Shown: positions 40,250-51,266, numbered from the stretch's first letter. The stretch: DNA of 64,000 bases from Massilia sp. ZL223 (GCF_018119395.1 NZ_JAGPWD010000021.1:29742-93741), one strand, 5' to 3'. Made by a program: numbers and translations. The notes: generated from the sequence alone by a model not told the origin.

Positions 40250-43200
40250 ATGACCACGACTACTTCGTCTTCCAGCACCACGCTGGCTTCCACCATCGAT
40301 GACCTGACCCTGATCGGTACCGGCAACATCAACGGGACCGGCAACGCGCGCGACAATGTCATTACCGGCAATTCCGGCAATAACACCCTGAACGGGATGG
40401 CCGGCGCCGACACCCTGATCGGTGGCGCAGGCAACGACACCTACGTGGTCGACAGCACCGCGGACGTCGTGGTCGAGAAGGAGGGCGAGGGCAGCGATAC
40501 GGTGCAGGCGAGCGTTACCTACACGCTGTCGGAACATGTCGAAAACCTGACCCTGACCGGCACTGCCGCCGGCGGCACCGGCAACAGCCTCGACAATACG
40601 ATCACGGGCAACAACGCCAACAATTCGCTCAAGGGCGGCGCCGGCAACGACACCCTGGCCGGCAACGGCGGCAACGACCGCCTCGACGGCGGCCTGGGCG
40701 CGGACTTCCTGTCCGGCGGCGTCGGCGACGACACCTATGTGGTCGACGAGGCGGGCGACGTCGTCGACGAGCTGGCCGGCGCCGGCAACGACACGGTCGA
40801 ATCCTCGATCAGCTACACGCTGGGCGAGCAGCTCGAGAACCTGGCGCTGACTGGCACGGCGAATCTCGAGGGCATCGGCAACGACGCCGACAATGAACTG
40901 ACCGGCAACAGCGGCAGCAACCACCTTGCGGGCGGACTCGGCAACGACACCCTGGACGGCGGCATGGGCGCCGACCTCATGGAGGGCGGGGCCGGCAACG
41001 ATACTTACGTGGTCGACAACGCCGGCGACCTGGTGAGCGAAGCCGCGGGCGCGGGCACGGACACCGTCCAGGCGGGCATCACCTACACGCTGACCGATAA
41101 GGTCGAACACCTGGAGCTGACCGGAAGCGCCGCCATCGCCGGCACCGGCAACGAGCTCGACAACAACATCGGCGGCAACGCCGCCGGCAACGCCCTGTAC
41201 GGCCTGGCCGGCAACGACACCCTGGACGGCGGCGCGGGTGCGGACACCCTGTATGGCGGCACCGGCGACGACACCTATGTCGTGGACCACGCCGGCGACA
41301 CGGCGGTCGAGAACGCGGATGAAGGCCGCGACAAGGTCTTGTCGAGCGTGAATCACGTCCTCGGCGCGAATGTCGAAGACCTGACCCTGACCGGCACGGC
41401 CAGCGTCAACGCCACCGGTAACGAGCTCGACAACACCATCACCGGCAACGCCGGCAGCAACGACCTCTACGGCGGCGCCGGCAACGATACGCTGGTGGAC
41501 AACGCGGGCGCGGACCTCCTGGATGGCGGCGCCGGCGCCGACACCATGCAGGGCGGGACCGGCAACGATACCTACGTGGTCGACGACGCAGGCGACCTGG
41601 TCATCGAAGCCCTGAACGGGGGCCAGGACACGGTGCGCTCCAGCATCGACTACACCCTCGGCGAGCAGGTCGAGAACCTGGTGCTGACCGGCGAGCAGGA
41701 CCTGCGCGGCACCGGCAATGCGCTCAACAACACGATCACCGGCAACGCCGGCGCCAACGTCGTCGACGCGGGCGCGGGCAACGATACCGTGCGCGCGGGC
41801 GAGGGCGCGGACTCGGTCCGTGGCGGCGACGGCAACGACCTGCTCGAAGGCGAAGGCGGCGACGACACCCTGTACGGCGCGGCAGGCAGCGACCTGCTCG
41901 ACGGCGGCCTGGGTGCGGACCACATGATGGGCGGCGCCGGCGACGACACCTACGTGGTCGACGATGCGGGCGACCTGGTGGTCGAAGAAGCAGGCGCGGG
42001 CATCGACCAGGTGGAGTCGAGCATCACCTATACGCTGACGGCGGATACCGACAACCTCAGCCTGACGGGCGTGGCCGCCATCGACGGCACCGGCAACGAG
42101 CTGAACAACATCATCGACGGCAATGCCGCGAGCAACATCCTGAGCGGCCTGGCCGGCAACGACACCCTCAACGGCGGCGCCGGCGACGACACCCTGCTCG
42201 GCGGCGAAGGCCTCGACCTGCTGGATGGCGGCACCGGCAGCGACGCCATGGCGGGCGGCAGCGGCGACGATACCTATATCGTCGACAACACCGGCGACAC
42301 CGTGCTGGAACAGGCTGGCGAAGGCGCCGACGAAGTGAAGGCCAGCGTCGACTATTCGCTGGCCGCGAACGTCGAGAACCTGACGCTCACCGGCGTGCGT
42401 TCCACCAGCGGCACCGGTAACGAACTCGACAACAAGATCGTCGGCAACGGCGGCAGCAACGACCTGTTCGGCGGCGCGGGCAACGACACCCTGGTCGACA
42501 ACCTCGGCAACGACAGGCTCGACGGCGGCAGCGGCGCGGATACCATGCAGGGCGGCGCCGGCAGCGACACCTATGTCGTCGACGACGCGGGCGACCGTGT
42601 GGTCGAGGCCCTGAACGGCGGCACCGACACCGTCGAGTCCAGCGTCGACCATACCCTGGCCGCGAACGTCGAGAACCTCGTCCTCACGGGCACCGAGGAC
42701 CTGAACGGCTACGGCAACGCGCTCAACAACATCATCACCGGCAACAGCGGCAACAACACCGCCAGCGCTGGCGCGGGCAACGACACCGTCAACGCGGGAG
42801 CCGGCAACGACGCGATCGCCGGCGGCGACGGTAACGACGAACTGAACGGCGAAGCGGGCGACGACCAGCTCCAGGGCGACGCCGGCAACGATACGCTGGA
42901 CGGCGGCATCGGCGCCGACACCATGGCCGGCGGCCTGGGTGACGACACCTACATCCTCGACGATGCGGGCGACCTGGTGGTGGAAGCCGGCGCGGCCGGC
43001 ACCGACCTGGTCCAGTCCGGCATCACCTACACCCTGACCGCGAACGTCGAGAACCTGACCCTGACCGGCACGGCCGACATCGACGGCCGCGGCAACGAAC
43101 TCAACAACATCATCAACGGCAACACCGGCGCCAACCTGATCGAGGGCCTGGCCGGCAACGACACCCTGAACGGCAACGGCGGCGACGACACGCTGTTCGG

Positions 43201-46200
43201 CGGCGAAGGCAACGATACCCTGAACGGCGGCGTGGGCGTCGACGCCATGCACGGCGGAAGCGGCGACGATACCTACATCGTCGACCATGCCGGCGACCAA
43301 ACGGTCGAGCTGGACGGCGAGGGCGCGGATACCGTGCAGGCCGGGGTCAGCTACGGCCTGGCCGCCAATGTGGAAAACCTGGTCCTGACCGGCACCGCCG
43401 GCACCGCCGGTACCGGCAATGAGCTGGATAACCAGATCACCGGCAACAGCGGCAACAATACGCTGAGCGGCGGCGCCGGCAACGACAAGCTGGTCGCCAA
43501 CGCCGGCAACGACATCCTCGACGGCGGCAGCGGCGCGGATACCATGCAGGGCGGCATCGGCAACGATACCTATGTGGTGGACGATGCCGGCGATACGGTG
43601 GTCGAACTCGCCGGCGCGGGCGCCGATACGGTCGAATCCGGCATCGACTACGTCCTCGGGGCCAACGTCGAGAACCTGGAACTGAAGGGCGCCGCGCTGA
43701 ACGGCACCGGCAACGGCCTCGCCAATGCGATCACCGGCAACGCAGGCGACAACCTGATCGACGGCGGCGCCGGCATCGATACCATGAGCGGCGGCGCCGG
43801 CAACGACACCTACATCGTGGACAACTCGGCCGACGTGGTCGTGGAAGCCGCCGGCGGCGGCCAGGACACGGTCCGCGCCAGCGCCACCTACACGCTGTCC
43901 GCGAACGTCGAGCACCTGGTGCTGACCGGGACGGCGGCCATCAACGGCAGCGGCAATGCGCTCGACAACACCCTGGCCGGCAACGCCGCCGCCAACGTGC
44001 TGGACGGCGGCGCGGGCGCCGACGCCATGGCCGGCGGAGCGGGCAACGACCTGTATGTGGTCGACAATGTGGGCGATACCGTGGCCGAGGCGGCGGGCGA
44101 AGGCACCGACACCGTGCTGGCCAGCGCCAGCCACGTCCTGTCCGCGAACGTCGAGATCCTGACGCTCACCGGCACCGCAGCCATCAGCGGCGTCGGCAAC
44201 GAACTCAATAACGTCCTCACGGGCAATGCAGGCAACAACGTCCTGGACGGCGGCGCCGGCAACGACAGCCTGGGCGGCGGCGCGGGCGCGGACCTGCTGC
44301 TGGGCGGCGCCGGCGACGACACCTACCGCTTCAGCCGCGGCGACGGCAGCGACCGCATCGTCGATGCGCTCGGCAGCGACACGCTGCGCCTGGGCAGCAA
44401 CCTGACCCAGGCCGACCTGAGCGCGACGCTCTCGGGCAAGGACCTGGTGCTCTCCATCAAGGGCAGCAGCGACAGCGTGGTCCTGGCCGACTGGCTGGGC
44501 CAGACCGGCGGCGTCGAGCGCATCGTCTTCGACAACGGCGCCACGCTCGACCGCGCCGGCATGACCGGGCTGCTGGGCAATGTGCCCGTCGCTGTCGCCG
44601 ACCGCATCGCCGCAGGCGAGGACGCCGGCGGCGTCCAGGTCGCGGTGGCCGACCTGCTGGCCAACGACATCAATCCGGCCAGCAGCCTGGAGGCGCTGGG
44701 TGCATCGGCCAGCGGCGCCCAGGTATGGCTGGACGGCGACACCGTGCGCTACGACTTCGGCGGCCGCTACCAGGAGCTGGCGCAGGGCGAGGTGGTGCAG
44801 GACAGCTTCAGCTACACCGTGCGCGACCAACTGGGCCGCAGCTCCACGGCCGAAGTGACGGTCGAGATCGTGGGCGCGAACGACGGCCCCGTGGCCGCCT
44901 TCGACAGCGCCGCCATCACCGAAGGCGAAGCCGCGGCCGTGAACGGCAACGTGCTCGCCAACGACAGCGACGCCGACCGCGGCGCCGTGCTGCGCGTCGC
45001 CCAGCCGGGCACCATCGCCGGAGCCTACGGGGTCTTGAACATCGCCGCGGACGGCAGCTACAGCTATGTGCTGAACGACGTGGATGCCGGCGCCGCGGCG
45101 CAGGCCGTCGACGGCGTCCTGACCGAGCGCTTCAGCTATCTCGCCACCGACGGCATCGCCAGCGCCGACGCCACGCTCGAGATCCGCGTGACCCTGTCGA
45201 ACCGTGCGCCGACCGCGGCGGCCGATCAGGCGCAGGTGACGGAAGACGGCGGCGCGGCCAGCGGCAACGTGCTGGCCAACGACAGCGATCTTGACGCAGG
45301 TACGGTCCTGCGCGTCGCCGCGCCGGGCAGCTATGCCGGCGCCTACGGCACGCTGGAGATCGCCCAGGACGGCAGCTACAGCTATCGCCTGAACGACGGC
45401 GACGTCCGTGTGCAGTCGCTGGCCCAGGGCCAGACCCTGAGCGAGAACTTCGGCTATGTCGTCACCGACGGCGTGGCGCAAGCCGGCGCCGTGCTGGACA
45501 TCCTGATCAGCGGCACCAACGATGCGCCGGTCGTCACGGCCGACGCGGCGCAGGTCGCTGAAGACGGCGTCGCGGCCGCGAGCGGCAATGTGCTGGCCAA
45601 CGACGGCGACGTCGATGCCGGCACCGTCCTGCGGGTCGCCGTGCCGGGCAGCTATGCCGGCGCCTACGGCACGCTGGAAATCGCGCTGGACGGCAGCTAC
45701 AGCTACCGCCTGAACGACGGCGACGCCCGCGTGCAGTCGCTGGCCCAGGGCCAGACCGTGACCGAGAGCTTCGGCTATGCCGTCACCGACGGCTTCGCGG
45801 AAACCGCCGCGGCGCTGGACATCGTGATCAGCGGGACCAACGACGCGCCGGTCGTCACGGCCGATGTGGCGCGGGTCGCCGAAGACGGCGCCGTGGCCGC
45901 GAGCGGCAATGTGCTGGCCAACGACAGCGACCTTGACGCCGGTACCGTCCTGCGGGTGGCAGCGCCGGGCAGCTATGCCGGCGCCTACGGCACCCTGGAG
46001 ATCGCCCAGGACGGCAGCTACAGCTATCGCCTGAACGATGGCGACGTCCGCGTGCAGTCGCTGGCCCAGGGCCAGACCCTCACCGAGAACTTCAGCTATG
46101 CGGTCACCGACGGCATCGCCGACACCGCCGCGGCGCTGGACATCCTGATCAGCGGCGCCAACGATGCGCCGGTCGTCACGGCCGACGCGGCGCGGGTCGT

Positions 46201-47239
46201 CGAAGACGGCCTGGTGGCCGCGAGCGGCAACGTGCTGGCCAACGACAGCGACGTCGATGCCGGCGCCGCCCTGGTTGTCACCGAACCCGGCAGCTATGCC
46301 GGCGCCTACGGCACCCTGGTTCTGGCGCAGGACGGCAGCTATACCTACCGTCTGGACACGGCGTCCGCCGCGGTCCAGTCGCTGGCCGAGGGCGCGACGG
46401 CGGTCGACAGCTTCCGCTACGGCGCCAGCGACGGCAGCATGACCGTGTACTCGACCCTGGACATCGGCATCACCGGCACCAACGACAAGCCGGTCCTGCG
46501 AGCCGACAAGGCAAGCCTGCTGGCCAGCCAGGGCGCGGTGAGCGGCAATGTCCTGCTCAACGACATGGATGTGGATGCGGGTTCGGTGCTGAGCGTCGTC
46601 GCCGGCGTCCATGCCGGCCAGTATGGCCAGCTGGTGCTGAACCAGGACGGCAGCTACGTCTACGAGCTCGGCGCGGCCGCGGCGCTGAAGTCGCTGGGCC
46701 GTGGCGCGACCCTGGTCGAGCATTTCGACTACACGGCAACGGACGGCTTCGCATCGCTGCTGTCCTCGCTCGACATCACGGTCATCGGCAGCAACGATGC
46801 GCCGCTGGTGGCGGCGGCCCTGGCGGACAAGCACATCAACTTCAACAAGGCGTTTTCGTTCCAGCTGCCGGCCGGCAGCTTCACGGACGCCGACAAGGGC
46901 GACACCCTGAGCTATTCGGCGACCATGGCCAATGGCTCAGCGCTGCCGAACTGGCTGAAGTTCGATGCGGCCACCGGCACCTTCTCGGGCAAGGCGCCGA
47001 AACTGGTCGCTTCGTTCGAGGTGGTGGTGACGGCGACCGACCATGCGGCGGGCGCCGGCGGCAACCTGTCGGTATCGGATGCCTTCACCCTGTTCGTCAA
47101 CCACGGCAACAACGGTATTGGCAACGGCGTCGACGCGCCGCCGCCGGGTCAGGAAACGGAAAAGGATGGTCCGGGCACGGCGCCGGGCGTGCACGTGGTC
47201 GGCAGCCCGGAGTTCGGCGCCCACCACCTGTCCTGGTAA
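40250..47239 (+). CDS. Giant RTX/VCBS-repeat surface protein
   Basis: This 2329-residue protein has no N-terminal signal peptide. Residues ~20-1360 hold 13 tandem units, each a nonapeptide calcium-binding stretch (GGAGNDTL type) plus a TYVVDxAGD and VENLTLTG segment. A related closing domain follows (about 1360-1445, [14 protein letters not shown]). Then come six VCBS-like units (from residue ~1544) with [10 protein letters not shown] and [12 protein letters not shown] cores, and a He-PIG/cadherin-like domain ([16 protein letters not shown]). Calcium-dependent folding after type I secretion is expected, but no ABC transporter, HlyD or TolC gene adjoins it. AAGGA precedes the ATG. A role as adhesin or biofilm protein is inferred. 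Repetitive DNA makes unit number prone to change. Confidence 0.9.
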   Translation: MTTTTSSSSTTLASTIDDLTLIGTGNINGTGNARDNVITGNSGNNTLNGMAGADTLIGGAGNDTYVVDSTADVVVEKEGEGSDTVQASVTYTLSEHVENLTLTGTAAGGTGNSLDNTITGNNANNSLKGGAGNDTLAGNGGNDRLDGGLGADFLSGGVGDDTYVVDEAGDVVDELAGAGNDTVESSISYTLGEQLENLALTGTANLEGIGNDADNELTGNSGSNHLAGGLGNDTLDGGMGADLMEGGAGNDTYVVDNAGDLVSEAAGAGTDTVQAGITYTLTDKVEHLELTGSAAIAGTGNELDNNIGGNAAGNALYGLAGNDTLDGGAGADTLYGGTGDDTYVVDHAGDTAVENADEGRDKVLSSVNHVLGANVEDLTLTGTASVNATGNELDNTITGNAGSNDLYGGAGNDTLVDNAGADLLDGGAGADTMQGGTGNDTYVVDDAGDLVIEALNGGQDTVRSSIDYTLGEQVENLVLTGEQDLRGTGNALNNTITGNAGANVVDAGAGNDTVRAGEGADSVRGGDGNDLLEGEGGDDTLYGAAGSDLLDGGLGADHMMGGAGDDTYVVDDAGDLVVEEAGAGIDQVESSITYTLTADTDNLSLTGVAAIDGTGNELNNIIDGNAASNILSGLAGNDTLNGGAGDDTLLGGEGLDLLDGGTGSDAMAGGSGDDTYIVDNTGDTVLEQAGEGADEVKASVDYSLAANVENLTLTGVRSTSGTGNELDNKIVGNGGSNDLFGGAGNDTLVDNLGNDRLDGGSGADTMQGGAGSDTYVVDDAGDRVVEALNGGTDTVESSVDHTLAANVENLVLTGTEDLNGYGNALNNIITGNSGNNTASAGAGNDTVNAGAGNDAIAGGDGNDELNGEAGDDQLQGDAGNDTLDGGIGADTMAGGLGDDTYILDDAGDLVVEAGAAGTDLVQSGITYTLTANVENLTLTGTADIDGRGNELNNIINGNTGANLIEGLAGNDTLNGNGGDDTLFGGEGNDTLNGGVGVDAMHGGSGDDTYIVDHAGDQTVELDGEGADTVQAGVSYGLAANVENLVLTGTAGTAGTGNELDNQITGNSGNNTLSGGAGNDKLVANAGNDILDGGSGADTMQGGIGNDTYVVDDAGDTVVELAGAGADTVESGIDYVLGANVENLELKGAALNGTGNGLANAITGNAGDNLIDGGAGIDTMSGGAGNDTYIVDNSADVVVEAAGGGQDTVRASATYTLSANVEHLVLTGTAAINGSGNALDNTLAGNAAANVLDGGAGADAMAGGAGNDLYVVDNVGDTVAEAAGEGTDTVLASASHVLSANVEILTLTGTAAISGVGNELNNVLTGNAGNNVLDGGAGNDSLGGGAGADLLLGGAGDDTYRFSRGDGSDRIVDALGSDTLRLGSNLTQADLSATLSGKDLVLSIKGSSDSVVLADWLGQTGGVERIVFDNGATLDRAGMTGLLGNVPVAVADRIAAGEDAGGVQVAVADLLANDINPASSLEALGASASGAQVWLDGDTVRYDFGGRYQELAQGEVVQDSFSYTVRDQLGRSSTAEVTVEIVGANDGPVAAFDSAAITEGEAAAVNGNVLANDSDADRGAVLRVAQPGTIAGAYGVLNIAADGSYSYVLNDVDAGAAAQAVDGVLTERFSYLATDGIASADATLEIRVTLSNRAPTAAADQAQVTEDGGAASGNVLANDSDLDAGTVLRVAAPGSYAGAYGTLEIAQDGSYSYRLNDGDVRVQSLAQGQTLSENFGYVVTDGVAQAGAVLDILISGTNDAPVVTADAAQVAEDGVAAASGNVLANDGDVDAGTVLRVAVPGSYAGAYGTLEIALDGSYSYRLNDGDARVQSLAQGQTVTESFGYAVTDGFAETAAALDIVISGTNDAPVVTADVARVAEDGAVAASGNVLANDSDLDAGTVLRVAAPGSYAGAYGTLEIAQDGSYSYRLNDGDVRVQSLAQGQTLTENFSYAVTDGIADTAAALDILISGANDAPVVTADAARVVEDGLVAASGNVLANDSDVDAGAALVVTEPGSYAGAYGTLVLAQDGSYTYRLDTASAAVQSLAEGATAVDSFRYGASDGSMTVYSTLDIGITGTNDKPVLRADKASLLASQGAVSGNVLLNDMDVDAGSVLSVVAGVHAGQYGQLVLNQDGSYVYELGAAAALKSLGRGATLVEHFDYTATDGFASLLSSLDITVIGSNDAPLVAAALADKHINFNKAFSFQLPAGSFTDADKGDTLSYSATMANGSALPNWLKFDAATGTFSGKAPKLVASFEVVVTATDHAAGAGGNLSVSDAFTLFVNHGNNGIGNGVDAPPPGQETEKDGPGTAPGVHVVGSPEFGAHHLSW
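40316..44332 (+). repeat. Array of 13 RTX-type coding repeats
   Basis: Thirteen units are counted by the TYVVD/TYIVD/LYVVD block, each about 270-360 bp, plus a partial leading unit. The units differ by scattered substitutions and by the number of nonapeptides, so they are older than the near-identical VCBS-like units downstream. Confidence 0.85.
44879..46792 (+). repeat. Six tandem VCBS-like coding repeats
   Basis: Units start at 44879, 45200, 45518, 45839, 46160 and 46481, with lengths 321, 318, 321, 321, 321 and 312 bp. Units 2-4 are almost identical in DNA, differing mostly at third positions. This indicates recent duplication or ongoing gene conversion. Confidence 0.9.
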
Positions 47240-47250
47240 GCCATGATGGG

Positions 47251-47274
47251 GGCAGGCGGCGCGGGCCGCCTGCC
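47251..47274 (+). terminator. Terminator after the giant repeat gene
   Basis: A perfect 10-bp stem (GGCAGGCGGC at 47251-47260, GCCGCCTGCC at 47265-47274) with a GCGG loop is followed by GTCCGTTTTCC. It lies between convergent genes. Confidence 0.65.
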
Positions 47275-47285
47275 GTCCGTTTTCC

Positions 47286-47648
47286 TCAGACCGGCATCGC
47301 CCGGTTGCTGTTCAGGTCCAGGAAACCGCGGATGATGCGGTAGGCCATCCACAGCCAGGCCACGCCCCAGATCAGCATGGCGACCGGGATGCCGATCAGG
47401 GTCACCCACAGCACGCCGCCCAGGATCATCCAGGCCAGGTACCACCAGAACGAACGGATCATCCAGGTGTGGTGCGAATACACGATCGTGCCCTGGGTAT
47501 CGGGGCGCTTCACGTAGTTGACGATCAGGACCAGGATCGACAGGGTGCCCACCGAGAAGAAGAAGGTGAGTGCATGCACGACGTACAGGATGCGCGCGAA
47601 CTGCTTGGCATTCTCGACACCCTGTTCAAACACGAGTTCCTGGGACAT
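47286..47648 (-). CDS. DUF4870-like small integral membrane protein
   Basis: This 120-residue protein starts at an ATG preceded by GGAGGACGCC. After a short soluble N-terminus it has three or four membrane segments (ILYVVHALTFFFSVGTLSIL; MIRSFWWYLAWMILGG; VTLIGIPVAMLIWGVAWLWM). The layout suits DUF4870-type or related inner-membrane proteins of unknown function. It lies 46 nt downstream of trxC on the same strand, so the two may share a transcript. Confidence 0.82.
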   Translation of the reverse strand: MSQELVFEQGVENAKQFARILYVVHALTFFFSVGTLSILVLIVNYVKRPDTQGTIVYSHHTWMIRSFWWYLAWMILGGVLWVTLIGIPVAMLIWGVAWLWMAYRIIRGFLDLNSNRAMPV

Positions 47649-47694
47649 GGCGTCCTCCATGAGGTTCAGTTGACCGAATGATAATCGATTCGCG

Positions 47695-48138
47695 CTATGC
47701 CGGGCGGATTTGTGACTGGACCCAGGCCACGAGCCGTCCCGCATCCATGGCGCCGGCCTGGCGCGCGACTTCGCGGCCGCCGCGGAACAGGGCGATCGTG
47801 GGGATGCTGCGGATCGCGAAGCGCGCCGCCAGGTCCTGGGAGCGCTCGGTATCGACCTTCAGCAGGCGCACCATCGGCTCCAGGCGCTGCGCCGCCTGGG
47901 CATAGGCCGGCGCCATCATCTTGCAGGGGCCGCACCATTCGGCCCAGAAATCCACCAGCACGGGAATGTCGTTGCGCGTCACGTGCTTCTCGAAACGCGC
48001 GCTGTCGACATCGAGCGGACGCGCGGTGAAGATCGGCTGCGAGCATTTGCCGCAGGTGGGCGTATCCTGCAGCCGCGCCTGCGGCATGCGGTTCACTGCG
48101 TCGCAGTGCGGACAGACGACGTGGAGCGGGTCGCTCAT
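47695..48138 (-). CDS. trxC: Thioredoxin 2 (TrxC)
   Basis: This 147-residue protein has an N-terminal zinc-binding extension with two CxxC pairs (VCPHCDAVNR; TCGKCSQP), the mark of TrxC, followed by a thioredoxin fold with active site WAEWCGPCKMMAP and the cis-proline in RSIPTIALF. It reduces disulfides in the cytoplasm, and in E. coli it is part of the OxyR response. AGGAGGAATCC precedes the ATG. It is divergent from a DUF72 gene. Confidence 0.93.
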   Translation of the reverse strand: MSDPLHVVCPHCDAVNRMPQARLQDTPTCGKCSQPIFTARPLDVDSARFEKHVTRNDIPVLVDFWAEWCGPCKMMAPAYAQAAQRLEPMVRLLKVDTERSQDLAARFAIRSIPTIALFRGGREVARQAGAMDAGRLVAWVQSQIRPA

Positions 48139-48274
48139 GGATTCCTCCTGTGTGGGCTGTGATGGAAGGTATTGTATGCGCCTGCGCGCGAAGCTGCCGG
48201 CCGGGCCGCCAGCCATGCGCCGCCATGGCTGAGCATTCCGTAGAATCGGGATCGACAACTTACCCGATCGACCG

Positions 48275-49009
48275 ATGACCCAGAAAAAGACCGGCAGCCT
48301 GCTGGTGGGATGCGCGGGATGGAACCTCTGGAAAGAGCACGCCGCGCCATTCCCCGAGAAAGGCAGCCACCTCGAACGCTACGCGGCCGTCTTCCCGGCC
48401 GTGGAGATCAACTCGTCCTTCTACCGCCCGCACAAGCCCGAGACATATGCACGCTGGGCCGACTCCGTGCCCGACGCCTTCCGCTTCGCGGTCAAGGTGC
48501 CGCGCGCGATCACGCACGATGCACGGCTGCTCGACGCCGGAGCGCAGCTGGAAAAATTCGCGCGCGAAGCTGGCAAGCTCGGCGGCAAGCTCGGCTGCCT
48601 GCTGGTGCAGCTGCCGCCCAAGTTCGGATTCACGGAAGAGCCTGCCAGGACCTTCTTCGGCCAGCTGAACGACCTGTTCGGCTGCATGGTCGCGTTCGAG
48701 GCGCGCCATCCGAGCTGGTTCTCGGACCCGGCCACCGAGCTGCTGCGCGAGCGTGGCATCACGCGCGTCATCGCCGATCCGCCGGCCGGCCAGCCCGGTC
48801 CGCATGTGCCCACCAGCGAGGACAATGTGTACGTCCGCCTGCATGGCGCGCCCCGTATTTACTACTCGCGCTATCCGCGCGAGACCATCGATGCCGTAAG
48901 GGCCGACCTCGACGCACACATCGCCAAAGGCCGTACCTGCTGGTGCATCTTCGATAACACCGCGGCCGGCGAATCGGTGCCGAATGCACTCGAATTGATG
49001 CACGGATAG
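48275..49009 (+). CDS. DUF72 (YecE-like) protein
   Basis: This 244-residue TIM-barrel-like DUF72 protein has family stretches VGCAGWNLW, YAAVFPAVEINSSFYRPHK, RFAVKVPRAITH and VRLHGAPRIYYS. The biochemical role of the family is not established. TAGAAT at 48241-48246 could be its -10. It precedes the Mut7-C gene by 38 nt on the same strand. Confidence 0.87.
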   Translation: MTQKKTGSLLVGCAGWNLWKEHAAPFPEKGSHLERYAAVFPAVEINSSFYRPHKPETYARWADSVPDAFRFAVKVPRAITHDARLLDAGAQLEKFAREAGKLGGKLGCLLVQLPPKFGFTEEPARTFFGQLNDLFGCMVAFEARHPSWFSDPATELLRERGITRVIADPPAGQPGPHVPTSEDNVYVRLHGAPRIYYSRYPRETIDAVRADLDAHIAKGRTCWCIFDNTAAGESVPNALELMHG

Positions 49010-49047
49010 GTTATGCAGGGATTTTATGAAAGTGCCATACTGAGTCC

Positions 49048-49878
49048 ATGGTTACCGCAATTTTTAGTTTCCACGAAGAGCTGAACGATTTCCTGCCGCG
49101 CGAGCGGCGCGGCCGCACCTTTGCCTCCGAGTGCGCGCAATCGGCAACCACCAAGCACATGATCGAGGCGCTCGGCGTGCCGCATACCGAGGTCGAGGCG
49201 GTGCTGGTCAATGGCCAGGAGTGCGGCTTCGACCGCGTGCTGAAGGACGGCGACCGGGTCTCGGTCTACCCGCGTTTCGAAGTCCTCGAAGTCGCCCACG
49301 ACAGCGCCCCCGAATACCGCTCGCCACTGGAGCGCCTGCGCGAGCGTCCGCTCTCGCGCATGCGCTTCGTCGCCGACGCCCACCTGGGCGGACTGGCGCG
49401 GCTGCTGCGCATGGCCGGCTTCGACACCCTGTACGACAACCACTACCACGACGACGACGTCGAGGACATCGCGCAGGACGAGGACCGCGTGGTGCTGACG
49501 CGCGACCGTGAGCTGCTCAAGCGCCGCACCATCATGCACGGCTGCTACATCCATTCCCTCGATCCCCCGGAACAGCTGCGCGAACTGTTCGAGCGGCTCG
49601 ACCTGGCCGATGGCGCACGCCCGTTCAGCATCTGCCTGCACTGCAACGTGCCTTTGCGCGCAGTCGCCAAGGCCGACGTGAGCGACCGCCTGCCGGCCTC
49701 GGTGCGCGAGCAGCACGAGGAATTCACGACCTGTGAAAGCTGCCTGCGCGTGTACTGGAAGGGTTCGCACTACAAGCGCATGAATGCGCTGCTGGCCGCC
49801 GTCGCCCGCCCCGGCGGGGATGCGCTCGACCGCTTCGCCGATGTAGAATCGCCTGAGGTAAACGACCACCATCCTTGA
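49048..49878 (+). CDS. Ub/Mut7-C RNase-domain protein
   Basis: This 276-residue two-part protein has a ubiquitin/ThiS-like fold at residues ~1-88 (Ub-Mut7C type; VLVNGQECGFDRVLKDGDRV). The Mut7-C PIN-like nuclease domain follows (RFVADAHLGGLARLLRMAGFD; VVLTRDRELLKRR) with a C-terminal zinc ribbon (CLHCN, then CESCLRVYW). The aspartates expected of the PIN-like core are present. The family is suspected to act on RNA but is poorly characterised. Its stop overlaps the next start (TTGA at 49875-49878), tying the unknown downstream protein to it. Confidence 0.87.
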   Translation: MVTAIFSFHEELNDFLPRERRGRTFASECAQSATTKHMIEALGVPHTEVEAVLVNGQECGFDRVLKDGDRVSVYPRFEVLEVAHDSAPEYRSPLERLRERPLSRMRFVADAHLGGLARLLRMAGFDTLYDNHYHDDDVEDIAQDEDRVVLTRDRELLKRRTIMHGCYIHSLDPPEQLRELFERLDLADGARPFSICLHCNVPLRAVAKADVSDRLPASVREQHEEFTTCESCLRVYWKGSHYKRMNALLAAVARPGGDALDRFADVESPEVNDHHP

Positions 49879-50306
49879 GCGTGACCGAACCCGCTTATTC
49901 TCCGCCGCCGCTGCCATTTCCTGTCCGCGTGGAGTGCCCGCCGGGCGCCTGCGTGTGCGAGCGCGACCGTGTCCTGGCCGACCCGCAGGCCGATCACCGT
50001 CCGCTCGCGCTCACGCGCCAGCAGGAGCAGAAGCTGCTCGAGCGTATCGAACGCGTCGAGAACTATGAAGACCTGAAGCATGTGCAGGGGCTGATCCGGA
50101 AGAACATCGGCGCCGAGCTGCGCATCGAACCGGGGCCGAACGAGGTCCGTACCGTGCGCGGCATCCTGATCGTGCTCGAGGAGCGGCCCGGCCTGTGCAA
50201 GAAGGTGCGGCAGTCGGTGCCGGCGGCCGTGCGCCGCCTGCTGGGCGAGCGTCCCGAGATCGCCTATGCCATCCTGGACGCCCACGACCTGTTCGGCGCG
50301 CCCTAG
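49875..50306 (+). CDS. Hypothetical protein coupled to the Mut7-C gene
   Basis: This protein has 143 residues from a TTG overlapping the upstream stop; a GTG at 49881 is an alternative. I do not recognise a family. A cysteine cluster near the N-terminus (ECPPGACVCERD) could bind metal. The rest is mostly helical and rich in Glu/Arg (LTRQQEQKLLERIERVENY; LCKKVRQSVPAAVRRLLGE). No signal peptide or membrane segment is seen. Translational coupling suggests a partner role with the Mut7-C protein. Confidence 0.72.
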   Translation: MSVTEPAYSPPPLPFPVRVECPPGACVCERDRVLADPQADHRPLALTRQQEQKLLERIERVENYEDLKHVQGLIRKNIGAELRIEPGPNEVRTVRGILIVLEERPGLCKKVRQSVPAAVRRLLGERPEIAYAILDAHDLFGAP

Positions 50307-50413
50307 GCGGCGCGGCTCCGGCACAGCACGTTCGTCCAAGGCAGGCCCGGCTTGGCTCTTATACAATGATGCCAGGGCGGCAAGGGCCGCCGTGACCAAC
50401 ACTGGAGAAGAGC

Positions 50414-50800
50414 ATGCCGGGCTACAGCATCAACATCGAAGAGAAGACCCTCGCCGGAAACAACTTCCGCGAAGTCCTGTACACCACCCAGCGCAGCCAG
50501 CTGGTGATCATGACCCTGCAGCCGGGCGAGGAAATCGGCGTCGAACGCCATGAAGGCCACGATCAGTTCATCCGCGTGGAAGCGGGCGAGGGCGTGGCGC
50601 TGCTGGACGGCGAAGAGCACAAGCTGGAAGACGGTGTCGCCGTCGTCATCCCGGCTGGCACCGAGCACAATGTCATCAATACCTCGAAGAGCGAGCCGAT
50701 GCGCCTGTACACGCTCTACACCCCGCCGGAGCACCCGGACGGCATCATCCATGCGAACAAGGCCGAGGCGGACGAGTACGAGCGCCAGCACGGTCACTGA
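50414..50800 (+). CDS. Small cupin-domain protein
   Basis: This 128-residue single-domain cupin has its metal-binding motif as ERHEGHDQFIRVEAGEG (His/His/Glu), with the second motif in VVIPAGTEHNVINT. Such proteins bind a divalent metal, but the substrate cannot be predicted. TGGAGAAGAGC precedes the ATG. It ends just before a bidirectional terminator. Confidence 0.88.
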   Translation: MPGYSINIEEKTLAGNNFREVLYTTQRSQLVIMTLQPGEEIGVERHEGHDQFIRVEAGEGVALLDGEEHKLEDGVAVVIPAGTEHNVINTSKSEPMRLYTLYTPPEHPDGIIHANKAEADEYERQHGH

Positions 50801-50819
50801 TCAGGTCGTTTGAATGAAA

Positions 50820-50845
50820 AAAGCCGGCGCGAAGCCGGCTTTCTT
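50820..50845. terminator. Bidirectional terminator
   Basis: The stem AAAGCCGGC (50820-50828) / GCCGGCTTT (50834-50842) with a GCGAA loop is flanked by A-rich sequence on the left and TTTCTT on the right. It serves the cupin gene and the convergent lipoprotein gene. Confidence 0.85.
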
Positions 50846-50858
50846 GAATGCGGAGTTC

Positions 50859-51266
50859 TCAGCGCCAGTGGTAAGGCCAGCGCGTACCGATATGGCCGCC
50901 CCAGCCGCGATGATGGCCCCAGCCTCGGCCGAAGTTGAAGCCCAGGCCGATCGAGATCGGCGGGTAGTAGTAGCGGGGCCGCTCGGCATACACGGGCTCG
51001 GGCGTGTAGACCGGCTGCGGTACATACACCGGCGACACCGTGGTCGGGGTCGAGTAGGTGACGGTCGGGCCGCCGGTCGTGGCCGAGGCCTGGCCGCTGG
51101 CGGCGGCGCGGGCGCCCGTGCCGAGCGGTACCGGGGTCACCGACACCACGCGCCATTGGCTGGGATCGCCCGACGATGCGTAGCCGCGGTTGGCGTACTG
51201 TGGATGCTGGGTCGCGCAGCCTGCCAGCGTGGCAAGCGACGCGATGATGATGGCAAACTTTTTCAT
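50859..51266 (-). CDS. Small Gly/Tyr/Pro-rich lipoprotein
   Basis: This 135-residue protein has a lipoprotein signal MKKFAIIIASLATLAGC (lipobox LAGC, Cys17). After the cysteine come a low-complexity Thr/Pro region (TPTTVSPVYVPQPVYTPEP) and a Gly/Trp/His-rich end (GRGWGHHRGWGGH). AGGAGGACCGCC precedes the ATG. It is probably an outer-membrane or periplasmic lipoprotein. The function is unknown. Confidence 0.83.
   Translation of the reverse strand: MKKFAIIIASLATLAGCATQHPQYANRGYASSGDPSQWRVVSVTPVPLGTGARAAASGQASATTGGPTVTYSTPTTVSPVYVPQPVYTPEPVYAERPRYYYPPISIGLGFNFGRGWGHHRGWGGHIGTRWPYHWR

Noticed and set aside
40316..46792. Regularly spaced repeats that could suggest a CRISPR-like array
   Set aside because: The repeats are 270-360 bp, continuous coding sequence in one frame, and encode RTX and VCBS-like domains. 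There are no short identical repeats with unique spacers and no cas genes.
40205..46834. An open frame of more than 2200 codons on the minus strand
   Set aside because: It is an antisense shadow of the RTX/VCBS gene. High GC and periodic repeats keep the opposite frame open. Its translation is an Ala/Val/Gly-rich mirror of the repeat with no known domain and no ribosome site.
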